Shown here: positions 13,501-22,217 of the stretch, one piece after another
How the letters are laid out: each line of letters opens with the position of its first letter
How positions within the stretch are numbered: the first letter of the stretch is position 1
Source: Pelecanus crispus
Taxonomy: Eukaryota > Chordata > Aves > Pelecaniformes > Pelecanidae
Assembly: GCF_030463565.1 (NCBI RefSeq)
Contig: NC_134645.1
Span: 1,619,501 to 1,683,500 of the forward strand
Reading direction: 5' to 3'
DNA: 64,000 nt
Made by a program: the position numbers and the translations under genes
Notes under the pieces: generated by a model
Databases searched by the model: none
Told to the model about the DNA's origin: nothing
Seen by the model: the letters and a program-made list of their open reading frames with translations, nothing else

Positions 13501-16500
13501 AGGACTAGCGGCATTTCTCAGTCTAAATGCTCAGGGTCCCTGTAACGTCCCAGTACTGTTCAGTACATCTCCAGCACACACGTAAGTGTGCCATTCCTCC
13601 CCACACCCCCTCTTTGATGGCACCTTCATGGTACAAACTGAAATGGAAACCCAGTTAGAAGAATGAGGATGGAAAGCCCAACCCTCGCATAAGTTTAACA
13701 CAGCTGTGCGAATTAAAAAATATCTGCATAGAAAGGCCTGCAAATATTACGAGAGAAAAAGACACTGATCACTAGAGCACGCCCTTCCTTTTCAGGAAAG
13801 GGTTTTAATCAAAGAGTGTGTGTGTGTATGTGTGTCCCCCTCTGGTTTAAGCCTTCATTAGCTGCTGGGTCATTGGGAAAGCAGTATTTTTAATGCATCT
13901 TTTCTAAAAGGCTTCCTAACCTCAGATTCTGGTTCAGAGCCATTTATAAAACAGATGCCTGAGAATTCATGAAACCCCTGCAGGCTGGAAAAGTAAAAGC
14001 CCTGTTGCTGCTCTGAAATACCCTGTTGTGCAAAAACACAGTATTGTTCTAACCAGAGATCCTGCCACAGGGAGCAGGGCACCAGCATTCACAACAGAAA
14101 GACTGCAAGCTCAGCATACATACATGACATCCGGGCTGTTTGCTGTCGTCACCAGCACATAGAGGTCAAACACAGTTTCTAGGTAGTTTTTGAAATACGG
14201 CAAACCTTCTGCTGTCTGGAGATTCCTAGGAGGAAAATGACAATCTGAAGTTAAGTACAAAGATCACACGTCCCACCGCAGGAACTGCATGTATCAGCAG
14301 TGCTTGTATTCGCTAGTAATCATTTGGAGGTGCCAGATTCCCTCCTGCCCAAAAGTATCATGCGCATTCTTCCCACCTAGCTCCGAGCAGAAGAAGTATT
14401 CACACCTCTCACCAAACAGCTTCAAGGCCATAAGGGAGAACATGAGAAGGCTAAACATGAAGAGCAAGAAGACGTAGGTGATCTCCGGCAGCGTGTTGCG
14501 GATGCTGCGGAAGGCTCTCCGAATCTGCCAGGGGGAAAGGAAGCATTTAGACGTAAGGTGGTACCCATTTTTCCCCCTCACCATCCCATCTGGATCAAAC
14601 ACCTACACAGGGACAGGCAAGCAAAGTGGTACCTACACAGGTACTTTTCTGTCGCCTGGCAGGAGAGATTTTGACCCAGATGTGCTAGCTCTGTTCTGCT
14701 AAAACCTGTGCAAGAGCACCAGGCCTTTGCTCCTCACTCCGCAGAGGAGATGCTAGAAGGAGAGACCCTATCTACATACCCTCACAACCTCACCTAGCCA
14801 AGGGACAGGGGGCCCTGTGGCACTGCTGAGATGCTCTTGCTGCAGGGGACTGGTCAGGGACAGAAGCCCATCACTCCAGGCCACAAAACACACGCTCTGA
14901 GCCTGAGAGTTCAGCTGCTCCCTCCCCCAGGCCTCCACACCCCAGTAGTTTATTCATTTCTAGGTCGGGACCAGAACGGTCTTGGGCAGCAGGGCAAAGA
15001 TCACCCACCGCCCCCAGTGACAAGAGGAATCAGAGTCCAAATCACCCATCTGAACTACAAGTTCAGTTTCTGAGGACAGTGTGACACTTGTGCTTGTTTG
15101 CCTAGGAGACTTCCAGAAATAAGTAACCTGGCCCCTGACCCAGGGAGAAACAGTTTTCTCGTCTGTGGTGCTGCTCATGTTCACAGCTCCTGAGGACAGC
15201 ACCTAACTCTGCTCGCAAACAGCAGCTGCTCCTCCACACAGGCTGGACCAAGCACAGCCCGTGGGCTGACCTTACGAGAAACGTTCTTCCTTCTCCGTAC
15301 AGTCTTACGCTTTGTTAAGTGTGACCTTCCCTAAATCATCACAGCACCGTGTTTGGTGAGAAGCTCTAGTTCCGTCCCCAAGCACACTCAGGGCTCTGGA
15401 CAGCAATAACCCAGGCCGTAAGTAAAAGGAGAAGCCTTTTGGTACTTTGCACAGAGCCCAAGCAGCACCGGTGCGAACCCTTTTCTCTATCTCAAATTCT
15501 TGCTTTGGGCCACCTCTGAGAGAAACCTTCACTCACAGGAACCTAGATTCTGCCATTTCTGCACAAGAACCTTCCTACTAAATCCCCTGGATCTCAGAAA
15601 GCAGCAGGCTGTCCAAAAACAGGACCCTGCACCAGGGGTACACCCCACCAGACCTCTTCTTACCTGGCGACTCTCTGCAAAGTTGATCAGGAAGATGGGC
15701 CTCACGATTCTTGACCATCGAATGCTCCTCACATTGTATATCCTGAGGACCCCATATATGGCCAAGTCTGTTAGTGATAACTGTAGAAAAAAAGAAGGAA
15801 AATTCCCAGAAGCAATGTTGGAAACGCATCCAGACAGCGAAGACGATAGGGTTAGCTGATACAAGACAGATGCACACATGACAAGTTTGCGAGAACAAGG
15901 CCGAGCTTTTGGTCGGTTTGGCCACGGCTCTTGTGGAGCCCTTGTGCATCGGGTCTACGTTACCAGGAAAGCAAGAGGAGGAAAAAGCCACCTCCACTTT
16001 GGCCACTTCAACCTCGAAGGCTCCCCAGGGCCTAACTCACCAGGATTGCAACCATAATGCAGATGTTCTTGGTATCCTTCCAAAATACGTTACGAAGGGT
16101 GACTTTTGCAAAATGCGTCAGTCGGCCAAAGAACACCAGAAGGCACAACACCTCGACCAGAGAAGTGACCTGCAAAGAGAGAGGGGGCCCAAATCAGGAC
16201 AACCAAGAGCAGCGCTAGCCCTCTTCGCACAGATGAGGGTGTTCAGGCTGGGGTACAGGCAAAGAAAAACCAGACAGAGTCAGTATAAAAGTTTTTCCAG
16301 CAGGTTCTGCGGCCGGCTGTTTTACAGGCTCACATATCTGACACTGAGCAATAGTTTCAGGCTTCCTTTTGTGAAATTCCCTGCCACAGGCAGGTTAAAG
16401 CCAGTAAATTTGTACTTGCTTAGGATTCAAGGAGCAACCTCTCACAAACACACTAGTGCAGAACAAATAAAGGCTACAGAAAAAAGTCAGTCTTAAGGGC

Positions 16501-19500
16501 AACACTTCATTTCTGCTTTCAGACATGAGGTCTGGACTGGGGTCACATAAAAGGCTGGAATTGTTCTCCAAGATGCAGAAAAGCAACATGACTTTGTCCA
16601 CGGTCACATCAGCCATTGCTGGTGGCCACAATGGCTCTCACAGTCTGTGTCTAGCTCCTATACCCCTTTTTTGTCAAAGATACCAACAGAAATATCAACA
16701 TCAATTATCTCTTGACACCTTTAACAACTAGTTTCAAGCAAGAAACCCTTGCTTGCTCTAGCAAGCAATGCAATATTAGTTGCATTGCTGCTTGTACACC
16801 GAAAACTTACCAGGAAGGGGAGTGGATACACAGCAGGTTCTTCAAACACCGCAAGGGACAGGTTGAGAAAGATGAAGAAGTAGGTGGCTGTTCGCATAAT
16901 CCAGTGGTTATAGAGATGATAAAGCCTGCAGAAAGAAGGCAGCGGCACCATAAATAAAGGCTTCGGTGCACATACCCATGGGGTCACCAAGTACATCTTG
17001 GCACGCTGTCCCAAACAGTCATGGAGGAGGAAGGGTAACAGTAGCACAATTTTTGCCAGCCAGAGATTTGGCAATTTGTTCCCTGGCCCTTCCTTATAGT
17101 CTCATAGCTGATGGACCCTACACTCCCCTTCATGGAGCAGAAAACCCAGGAAGGTGGAACACAGGTGTTCTTCAGTTCAGTTTAAGACTGCAACATACAG
17201 ATTCAGCAAAGCTGCTTCCTTCTTGTAATTGCCTTGTTCCTTAATTTGATTGCAAACTTCTGCTAAGCTCAGGTATCCACATGACACGGAAACCAAGCCT
17301 GATTAGTTATCCAGTACCCTTTCTTTGCAGGTTAAAAAGCAAAGAGATAAGAAAAGCCACCAGAGAGAAGTATGGAGTTGCACAGTAACCTGGTTTTTAT
17401 ACAGAACTTAAGCAGTATTCTATCCCCTACGGCAGCAAAACCTCTGGTGAACGTTAGCAACAACCGTGAACACATCCAGCTCTAAGCCTCCCACAGGAGG
17501 TTTCACACAACAGCGGCTCCTCTGGGGAGACGCAGAGCAGGTCTGCAGAGCATATAATTTTTCTGCCAATAAAAAAGCTGCCAACATTGCCAAACAGTCA
17601 TCTCATCTGCCCAGTAACCACCTGCACAAAGGCTACAGGGCAGGTGATTATACAGATGACAAGATATTACACCCTTAATAAGGCCATCAAGACACAACCA
17701 CATAAAACCTGCTCATTTCTACTATTTATAGTAAGCATACTTGGGCAGGACAAAACTATATGCACACAGTCTGTTCTTCCAAAGCAGACAGACATTACAG
17801 CTACACAGCAGCACACACTTGCTCAAAGCCTTTGTAACAACCGTAATTAACCATACTTGTGTCTCCAAGATGCCTGAGAAACTTCATTGGCTAAGCCATG
17901 AGAACTAAGTAAAAGGCAAGGGTTTTGTGGGGAGGGCTCCAGGAGCCATTAGTGCTCACACACCGCTTTGCTGGCAGTCTGTTGTACCGCCTTTCCGTTC
18001 TACACCCCCTCTTAAGTTTTACACATGGAAACAGTTTGCCTAAAGCACTCCAAGCCTGAGGGAAAAAACCTCTCTGAAGCTGCTCAGCCTCTTACTAGCA
18101 ACTAAAAGGGAAGAGAGTCGCCATGGCAGGCAAAGCATTCTTGACTTGGGGAATTTCACTTAACTTATTGCCAATTAACACAAGCTTTTAATTACTCCTG
18201 CCCTCTGGCAGCTACCACCCTTTCTGAAGTTCATCTGAGCAGAGGTGCCATACACTCCTTCGATCAGCTGAAGCTTTGGTGTGCAGCAGGTCGGTGTCAC
18301 CCGCCGCCATGCTGGCTAGCGACGGCTGTGACTGCCTGGCACAGGGCTGCTCTCCCACACGGGCCAACCGTGCAGCCCCCTGCTACCAAAACCCTGCCGC
18401 CTACACCCGGCGTGGCCATGGCCGTGGTTTAACAACTCAGCACCACGCAGCCGCTCGCTCACTGCCCCTGCCCCGGTGGGATGGGGGAGAGAATCGGAGG
18501 AGTAAGAGTGAGAAACACTCCTGGGCTGGGATAAGAACAGGTTAATAATTGAAATAAAGTAAAATAGTAATGATAATAGTAACAGTATAATAATAATAGC
18601 AATAATAATATACAAAGCAAGTGATGCACAATGCAATTGCTCAACACCCGCCAACCGATGCCCAGCCAGTTCCCAGCAGCGATCGCTGCTCCCCGGCCAA
18701 CCCCCCCAGTTTCCATACTGCCCATGACGCCGTATGGTATGGAATGGCCCTTGGGGCAGTTGGGATCAACTCTCCTGGCTGCGCCCCCTCCCAGTTTCTT
18801 GTGAACCTGGCAGAGCATGGGAAGCTGAAAAGTCCTTGCCTGGCATAAGCAGTGCTGAGCAACAACTAAACCATCAGTGTGTTATCAACATTCTTCTCCT
18901 ACTAAATCCAAAACACAGCACTATGCCAGCTTCTAGGAAGAAAACTAACTCTATCCCAGCTGAAACCAGGACAGCGACACTCCCACACCCCCTTCCACAC
19001 AGGCGAGGGCTGACCAAGCTTCCCTACTCTTCATCCCCACAGTATCCTACAGCTTCTGTCTCAAAAGATTTTTTTTTTTCTCCAGCAAAAACCAAGCTTT
19101 TATTTCCTTTCCCATCCTCAACCTACAGATGCACTAAGCCCCATTCAACATACACATTTCAGCCTAAACCCAGTTCTTTGCATCCCACCCAACCAATCTT
19201 AGCACCCAGTTGGTGAACCTGAAGCCCCCAGCCTTTGCTGGCTGTTGTTCTCCAGACACGGCTGTGGCTGGTTCTCCCCATCCCAGCCCGAGCACCCCAC
19301 AGCACTGCATCACGCAGAGCCCTGCTCCAGCGTGATGGCGGGGGCATTCGTGAGGACGCAGACCTCCTTACCTGACCGCCTCCGGGGAGGTCTTAAAAGG
19401 AATATTTCGGTTGTACTGCGCATCGGAGACGAACGCTGCTGCCAGCAGGAGATCCTGCGGAAAGGGGAAAACGCACACAGGCAGCCGGTCAGTAGCGTTG

Positions 19501-20251
19501 GCGCTTGAAAGAAAATTGAGGTAGATTACCCAAAGGAGGCCCCTCACTGCAGGGCACGCCATGGAGGTGCGAAGCGCTACAAGGGGTGCCGCAATTTCGC
19601 ACACCCGTGTTCCCTTTTCTGCTAGCGGGGACCCACCACCGGGCCGTGGGACCCCTGCCCTCCCGGAGGGGGAACAGGACGGGACAGGACCACTCTGCTA
19701 CCTGCCGAGGACCCACCACCCGGCTGTGGGACCCCTGCCCTCCCAGGGGGGAGGAGGAACAGGACAGGACCGCTCTGCTGCCTGCCGAGGACCCACCACC
19801 GGGCCATGGGACCCCCACCCTCCCGGGGCGGGGGGGGGACAGAATGGGATGGGACAGGACAGGACCATTCTGCTACCTGCCGAGGACCCACCACCGGGCC
19901 ATGGGACCTCCACCCTCCCGGGGGGGGACAGAATGGGATGGGACAGGACAGGACCGCTCTGCTACCTGCTGAGGACCCACCACCGGGCCGTGGGACCCCC
20001 GCCCTCCCGGGGTGGGGGGGGGAACAGGACAGGATGGGACAGGACAGGACCGCTCTGCTGCCTGCCGAGGACCCACCACAGGGCCGTGGGACCCCCGCCC
20101 TCCCGGGGGGGGACAGAATGGGATGGGACAGGACAGGACCGCTCTGCTGCCTGCCGAGGACCCACCACCGGGCCGTGGGACACCGGGCCGTGGGACCCCC
20201 GCCCTCCCGGGGGCACCACAGCACCGCTACCTGCGAGGCCGCCTCCGCCAT
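4593..20251 (-). CDS. TPCN3: Two-pore channel 3 (TPCN3), complete, 19 coding exons, 752 aa
   Basis: Two-domain voltage-gated-like cation channel of the TPC family. Exons in transcript order: 20231-20251, 19372-19454, 16811-16925, 16041-16169, 15664-15780, 14406-14524, 14124-14225, 13024-13150, 11788-11989, 10967-11111, 8778-8963, 8266-8330, 7913-8000, 7519-7588, 6734-6953, 6428-6518, 6002-6115, 5502-5620, 4593-4738. Phases agree at every junction. Domain I pore has TTANSPDVMMP (about residues 221-231); an EF-hand-like linker spans about 270-390; domain II S4 has RVLRLIRIVDSIQR; pore II has ELTVVNQW (about 588-595), followed by an NVT glycosylation sequon. The C-tail is acidic. It resembles neither TPC1 nor TPC2 closely, and it lies beside BUB1 and NPHP1, so TPCN3 is preferred; this paralogue is missing or decayed in humans. 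Intron 15 is AT-AC; the others are GT-AG. It shares a promoter gap with MTLN. Confidence 0.9.
6519..6733 (-). other. TPCN3: U12-type AT-AC intron (TPCN3 intron 15)
   Basis: On the TPCN3 strand exon 15 ends ...TGGCATG and the intron begins ATATCCTTT, the minor-spliceosome 5' consensus. The branch-site match CCCTTGAC lies at 6530-6537 with its adenosine at 6531. The intron ends ATAC, 12 nt after that adenosine, within the usual U12 range. Joining gives WHVFANGFANVT with the correct phase and a pore-to-S6 spacing like TPC1 and TPC2. AT-AC introns are known in related sodium and calcium channel genes. Confidence 0.85.
9330..9678 (+). repeat. CR1 LINE 3' fragment
   Basis: The text resembles the end of CR1 ORF2 and its 3' UTR: an AGGCTGCCCAGAGAGGTGG block, then the GGGACATGGTTTAGTGGGC block, then GATGATCTTAGAGATCCTTT and CCAACCTTAGCGATTC. 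An internal part looks deleted. It lies in TPCN3 intron 10, antisense to that gene. The left edge is approximate. Confidence 0.75.
9757..9836 (+). repeat. CR1 LINE 3' tail (short)
   Basis: The stretch carries GTGGTGGACTTGGTAG, a TAGACTTGATGATCTTAAAG core and CTTTTCCAACCTAAACGA, which is the end of a CR1 3' UTR of a different subtype from its neighbours. It sits directly before the larger copy that starts near 9838. Confidence 0.7.
9838..10515 (+). repeat. CR1 LINE fragment, 3' part of ORF2 plus 3' UTR
   Basis: Recognisable CR1 landmarks in order: GTGAGCCAGCAATGCACC, ACTGGTGAGGCCACATTTGG, GAGAGAGCTGGGATTGTTCA, CACTGGAACAGGTTGCAGAG, and TAGATGATCTCTAGATGTTC with CTTCCGACCTCAGTGATTTT. About 680 bp are left of the usual 4-5 kb element. 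A poly(T) run at about 10302-10321 interrupts it. The copy is old, with many differences from the general consensus. Confidence 0.85.
18419..18973 (-). mobile_element. Endogenous retrovirus LTR, apparently solitary
   Basis: About 555 bp bounded on the minus strand by TGTCCTGGTTTCAGCTGGGA and ...TTAAACCACGGCCA, so TG...CA ends. The end sequences match a common avian LTR type that I recall, although I cannot name its subfamily with certainty. A TAA-rich simple repeat (about 18545-18612) has grown within it near the expected poly(A) region. No gag-pol-env sequence is recognised beside it and no clear target duplication is seen. It is a fossil in TPCN3 intron 2, in the same orientation as the gene. 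Confidence 0.65.
19629..20215. repeat. Minisatellite, 80-96 bp unit, about 7 copies, in TPCN3 intron 1
   Basis: The landmark ACCCACCAC recurs at 19631, 19711, 19791, 19886, 19975, 20071 and 20160, giving units of 80-96 bp. A short partial duplication follows up to 20215. Each unit combines a GACCGCTCTGCTGCCTGC-like part, a GGGCCGTGGGACCCC part and a G-run/GGGACAGGACAGG part whose length varies. The array begins only about 15 bp inside the intron from the TPCN3 exon 1 splice donor. Confidence 0.9.
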
Positions 20252-20366
20252 GGCGCGGACCGACTCCGCTCCTCCCCGGCGCCGCCGCCTTTAACGGCGC
20301 CCGCCCCCGCCCCGGCGGAAGCGGGGGGCGGCGCCGGGCCCGAGCAGAGCGGGAGCGGGAGCGGGG
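20252..20366. promoter_or_regulatory. Shared TPCN3/MTLN promoter gap
   Basis: Only 115 bp separate the divergent start codons of TPCN3 (20251, minus) and MTLN (20367, plus). The gap is almost pure G+C with CpGs and GGGGCGG-type GC boxes; a single TTTAA occurs near 20290. A CpG-island bidirectional promoter is inferred from the geometry and base composition. Confidence 0.6.
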
Positions 20367-20543
20367 ATGGGCCCGGAGGCGCTGCGGCTGCGGGCCGTGC
20401 GCTGGGCGCTGCTGGCCGCCTTCGCGGCCGGGGTGCTGGTGGGCTGGCAGGCGGGCCGGGCCCGCCGCCGCTTCCTCCGCTGGCGCCAGCGCTGGCTCCA
20501 GCGCCGCCTCGCCGCCGCCCAGGAGGAGCTGGAGGCGGCCTGA
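20367..20543 (+). CDS. MTLN: Mitoregulin micropeptide (MTLN), single coding exon, 58 aa
   Basis: Mitoregulin is a micropeptide of the inner mitochondrial membrane, reported to support lipid oxidation and respiratory complex assembly. This reading frame encodes a short N-terminus, one hydrophobic helix at about residues 12-30 (core LLAAFAAGVLVGWQAG) and a basic amphipathic tail rich in RRR and RWRQRW, ending AAQEELEAA. The human peptide (56 aa) carries VAFASGVLLGWQANRLRRR and LAATQKKLDLA at the same places. GVL-GWQA, the RRR-F/Y-L-WR block and the LAA-Q end are shared. Its neighbours, NPHP1 downstream and BUB1 nearby, agree with human 2q13. It is easily missed because it is short and extremely GC rich. 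The start has G at +4. ATTAAA at 20970-20975 could end the mRNA. Confidence 0.88.
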   Translation: MGPEALRLRAVRWALLAAFAAGVLVGWQAGRARRRFLRWRQRWLQRRLAAAQEELEAA

Positions 20544-20969
20544 GGCCAGGCCGAGCCCTCGGTGCGGCCCGGTGCTACCGGTAGCCGGCCTCCTTCCCCC
20601 CGCCGCCGGCCCCCGCAGCGGGTTTGGGAGGGCGGCGTGACCCCTCCGGTTGTCTCCTCCAGCAGCTTCGCCTCGGCGGACATCGCCTTCGCCCCGCTGC
20701 GGCGGCCGGTTTGAAGCGGGCTCGCCTCGAAGAGAACCGCACCGAAGCGCCGCTGGGAAAGGATGGCATCGGCGGGGTGGCAGGGCCCCTCTTCTGACCT
20801 TCAGAAGGCAAGATCGCCAGCCGCCGCAGACCCACCTAACGAAACGCTGAGGATACAGGAACACCGCTGCCGAACACATTTCCGTACCCTGGCTTGTCTG
20901 TATTTGTCTCGCTTTAAGTCCGCTACCGAGGTGTGCGGCTCTGCCTGCACCAAGAAGCGCTGCCGATAC

Positions 20970-20975
20970 ATTAAA
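20970..20975 (+). terminator. MTLN: Candidate MTLN poly(A) signal ATTAAA
   Basis: ATTAAA is followed within about 20-40 nt by a GT-rich stretch (CTTGGTGTGCTT), as expected around a cleavage site. A second candidate AATAAA lies at 21401-21406. Confidence 0.45.
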
Positions 20976-22142
20976 CTAGCCAAAATCATGATGTGACCTG
21001 CCTTGGTGTGCTTATTTCTCCGATAAGTGAAAACACGCCTTACGGGCGCTTGTAACGAGTGGCAAACCTCGTTGTTGAAAGCACAGGCGAAAAAGGCCTG
21101 CGCGGAACGTTAAGGCGTGAAATAGCTGCACGCGTAGATAGGATGAACAAGCAAATTAAGGATGTTCGCGCTTTGGACTCGGAATTCCTTCTTGTGCTTT
21201 GGACGAGGAGTTGCGGAGAGAGCTGTAGCGCGTTCCTGCTTCCCCTCCCATCGCTAGCAAATTCCAGAAGAGTGTTTTCTTTGAATCTGAGAGAAGGGGG
21301 TGCTCCTGCGTTGTGCCGGAAGATTGACCGCGCGCTGTGCAGGCTGCTGGTTCAACTGTGTTACTGAACTGTGCAAGTTCTAAAAATTTGGAGGAAAAAG
21401 AATAAAATACTGCCCAGCAGTCCTTGAGGTCACGAATTGCTGATGGGTAGCCAAATAAGTAGCGCGGTGGCTTTTTGGTAGGAACAGGGTCTCAGACCTT
21501 TGGAAGTCCCTTCAATGCAAACGCCGGGGCGCGCAGTATCGAGGGCCCACGTTCAGCAGAGCTGCTCTTTACGGGAGCGCGTGGTTCAAAGCGCATCGCC
21601 TCGGTCCAGATTGTGCGTGCTTTACCAGTGAAGCCTCGACGCCTTTTCACGGTGCGCCCGTTTGGTGTTTTTAACCTCGAGGCTGGCAGACGGTTCGAAG
21701 CGGGGGTTTCCCGTACAGCCGGCCTTGTCTGTGTGCAGGTGCCATTCTGGCGGGCCAGTGATTTAGGGGGAGCGATCACTGCGAAGCGTGCGCTTTTGGC
21801 GGCACAGGCTAGGAGCTGACGAAGCACAGCCTCAGGGGCTGCCCCGGGGAGGGCAGCAGCCGCAGGGTTTGCCGGCGGGCTGGCTGTCAGTCCTCGGGCC
21901 TGCCTGGCCGGCGGTGAGGCCAGCGGCTGGGCCGGGTGAGGCCCTTCTGGCCGCAGCCCACAGCGGCTGGGCCGGGGCCCGGTGAGGCCCTTCTGGCCAC
22001 AGCCCAAAGCGGGGCCCGGCGAGTGCCCCCCGCGGCGGGGCAGCCCCGAGGGCGGCCGGGCCGCGCCCAGCCCGGAGCCCGGCGATGGCCGGCAGCTGCG
22101 CAGCCCCCGCTTCTCCCTCAGGCGCCGACGGCTGCCGGCGCG
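20976..22142. other. MTLN-NPHP1 intergenic region, CpG rich
   Basis: The left half (to about 21480) is mixed sequence with no gene seen. The right half is very GC rich and contains an imperfect direct duplication around 21919-22020 built on GGTGAGGCCCTTCTGGCC. This is probably the upstream part of the NPHP1 CpG island. No conserved exon is recognised. Confidence 0.4.
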
Positions 22143-22185
22143 CCGGAAGTGACGCCATCAGGCAGCGCCCGTTGCCCCGGAAGTG
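22143..22185 (+). promoter_or_regulatory. NPHP1: Two ETS sites in the NPHP1 promoter
   Basis: CCGGAAGTG occurs at 22143-22151 and again at 22177-22185 in the CpG island just upstream of the NPHP1 start codon. This is the GABPA/ELK-type ETS core common in housekeeping TATA-less promoters; the first overlaps a CRE-like TGACGCCA. Confidence 0.5.
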
Positions 22186-22203
22186 GCGCCTCAGGCGGCA
22201 CCG

Positions 22204-22216
22204 GTTGCCTAGCGAC
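22204..22216 (+). promoter_or_regulatory. NPHP1: X-box (RFX site) abutting the NPHP1 start codon
   Basis: GTTGCCTAGCGAC fits the RFX/DAF-19 X-box pattern RYYNYY-N(1-3)-RRNRAC with a one-base spacer. X-boxes drive many ciliary genes, and NPHP1 is a transition-zone gene. The site ends one base before the ATG, so it either lies in a very short 5' UTR or overlaps the start region. Confidence 0.5.
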
Positions 22217-22217
22217 C

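Noticed and set aside
19561-20879. Long open frames on both strands (up to about 360 codons)
   Set aside because: They arise from the GC-rich minisatellite and CpG island; the supported products here are TPCN3 exon 1 and MTLN in other frames.
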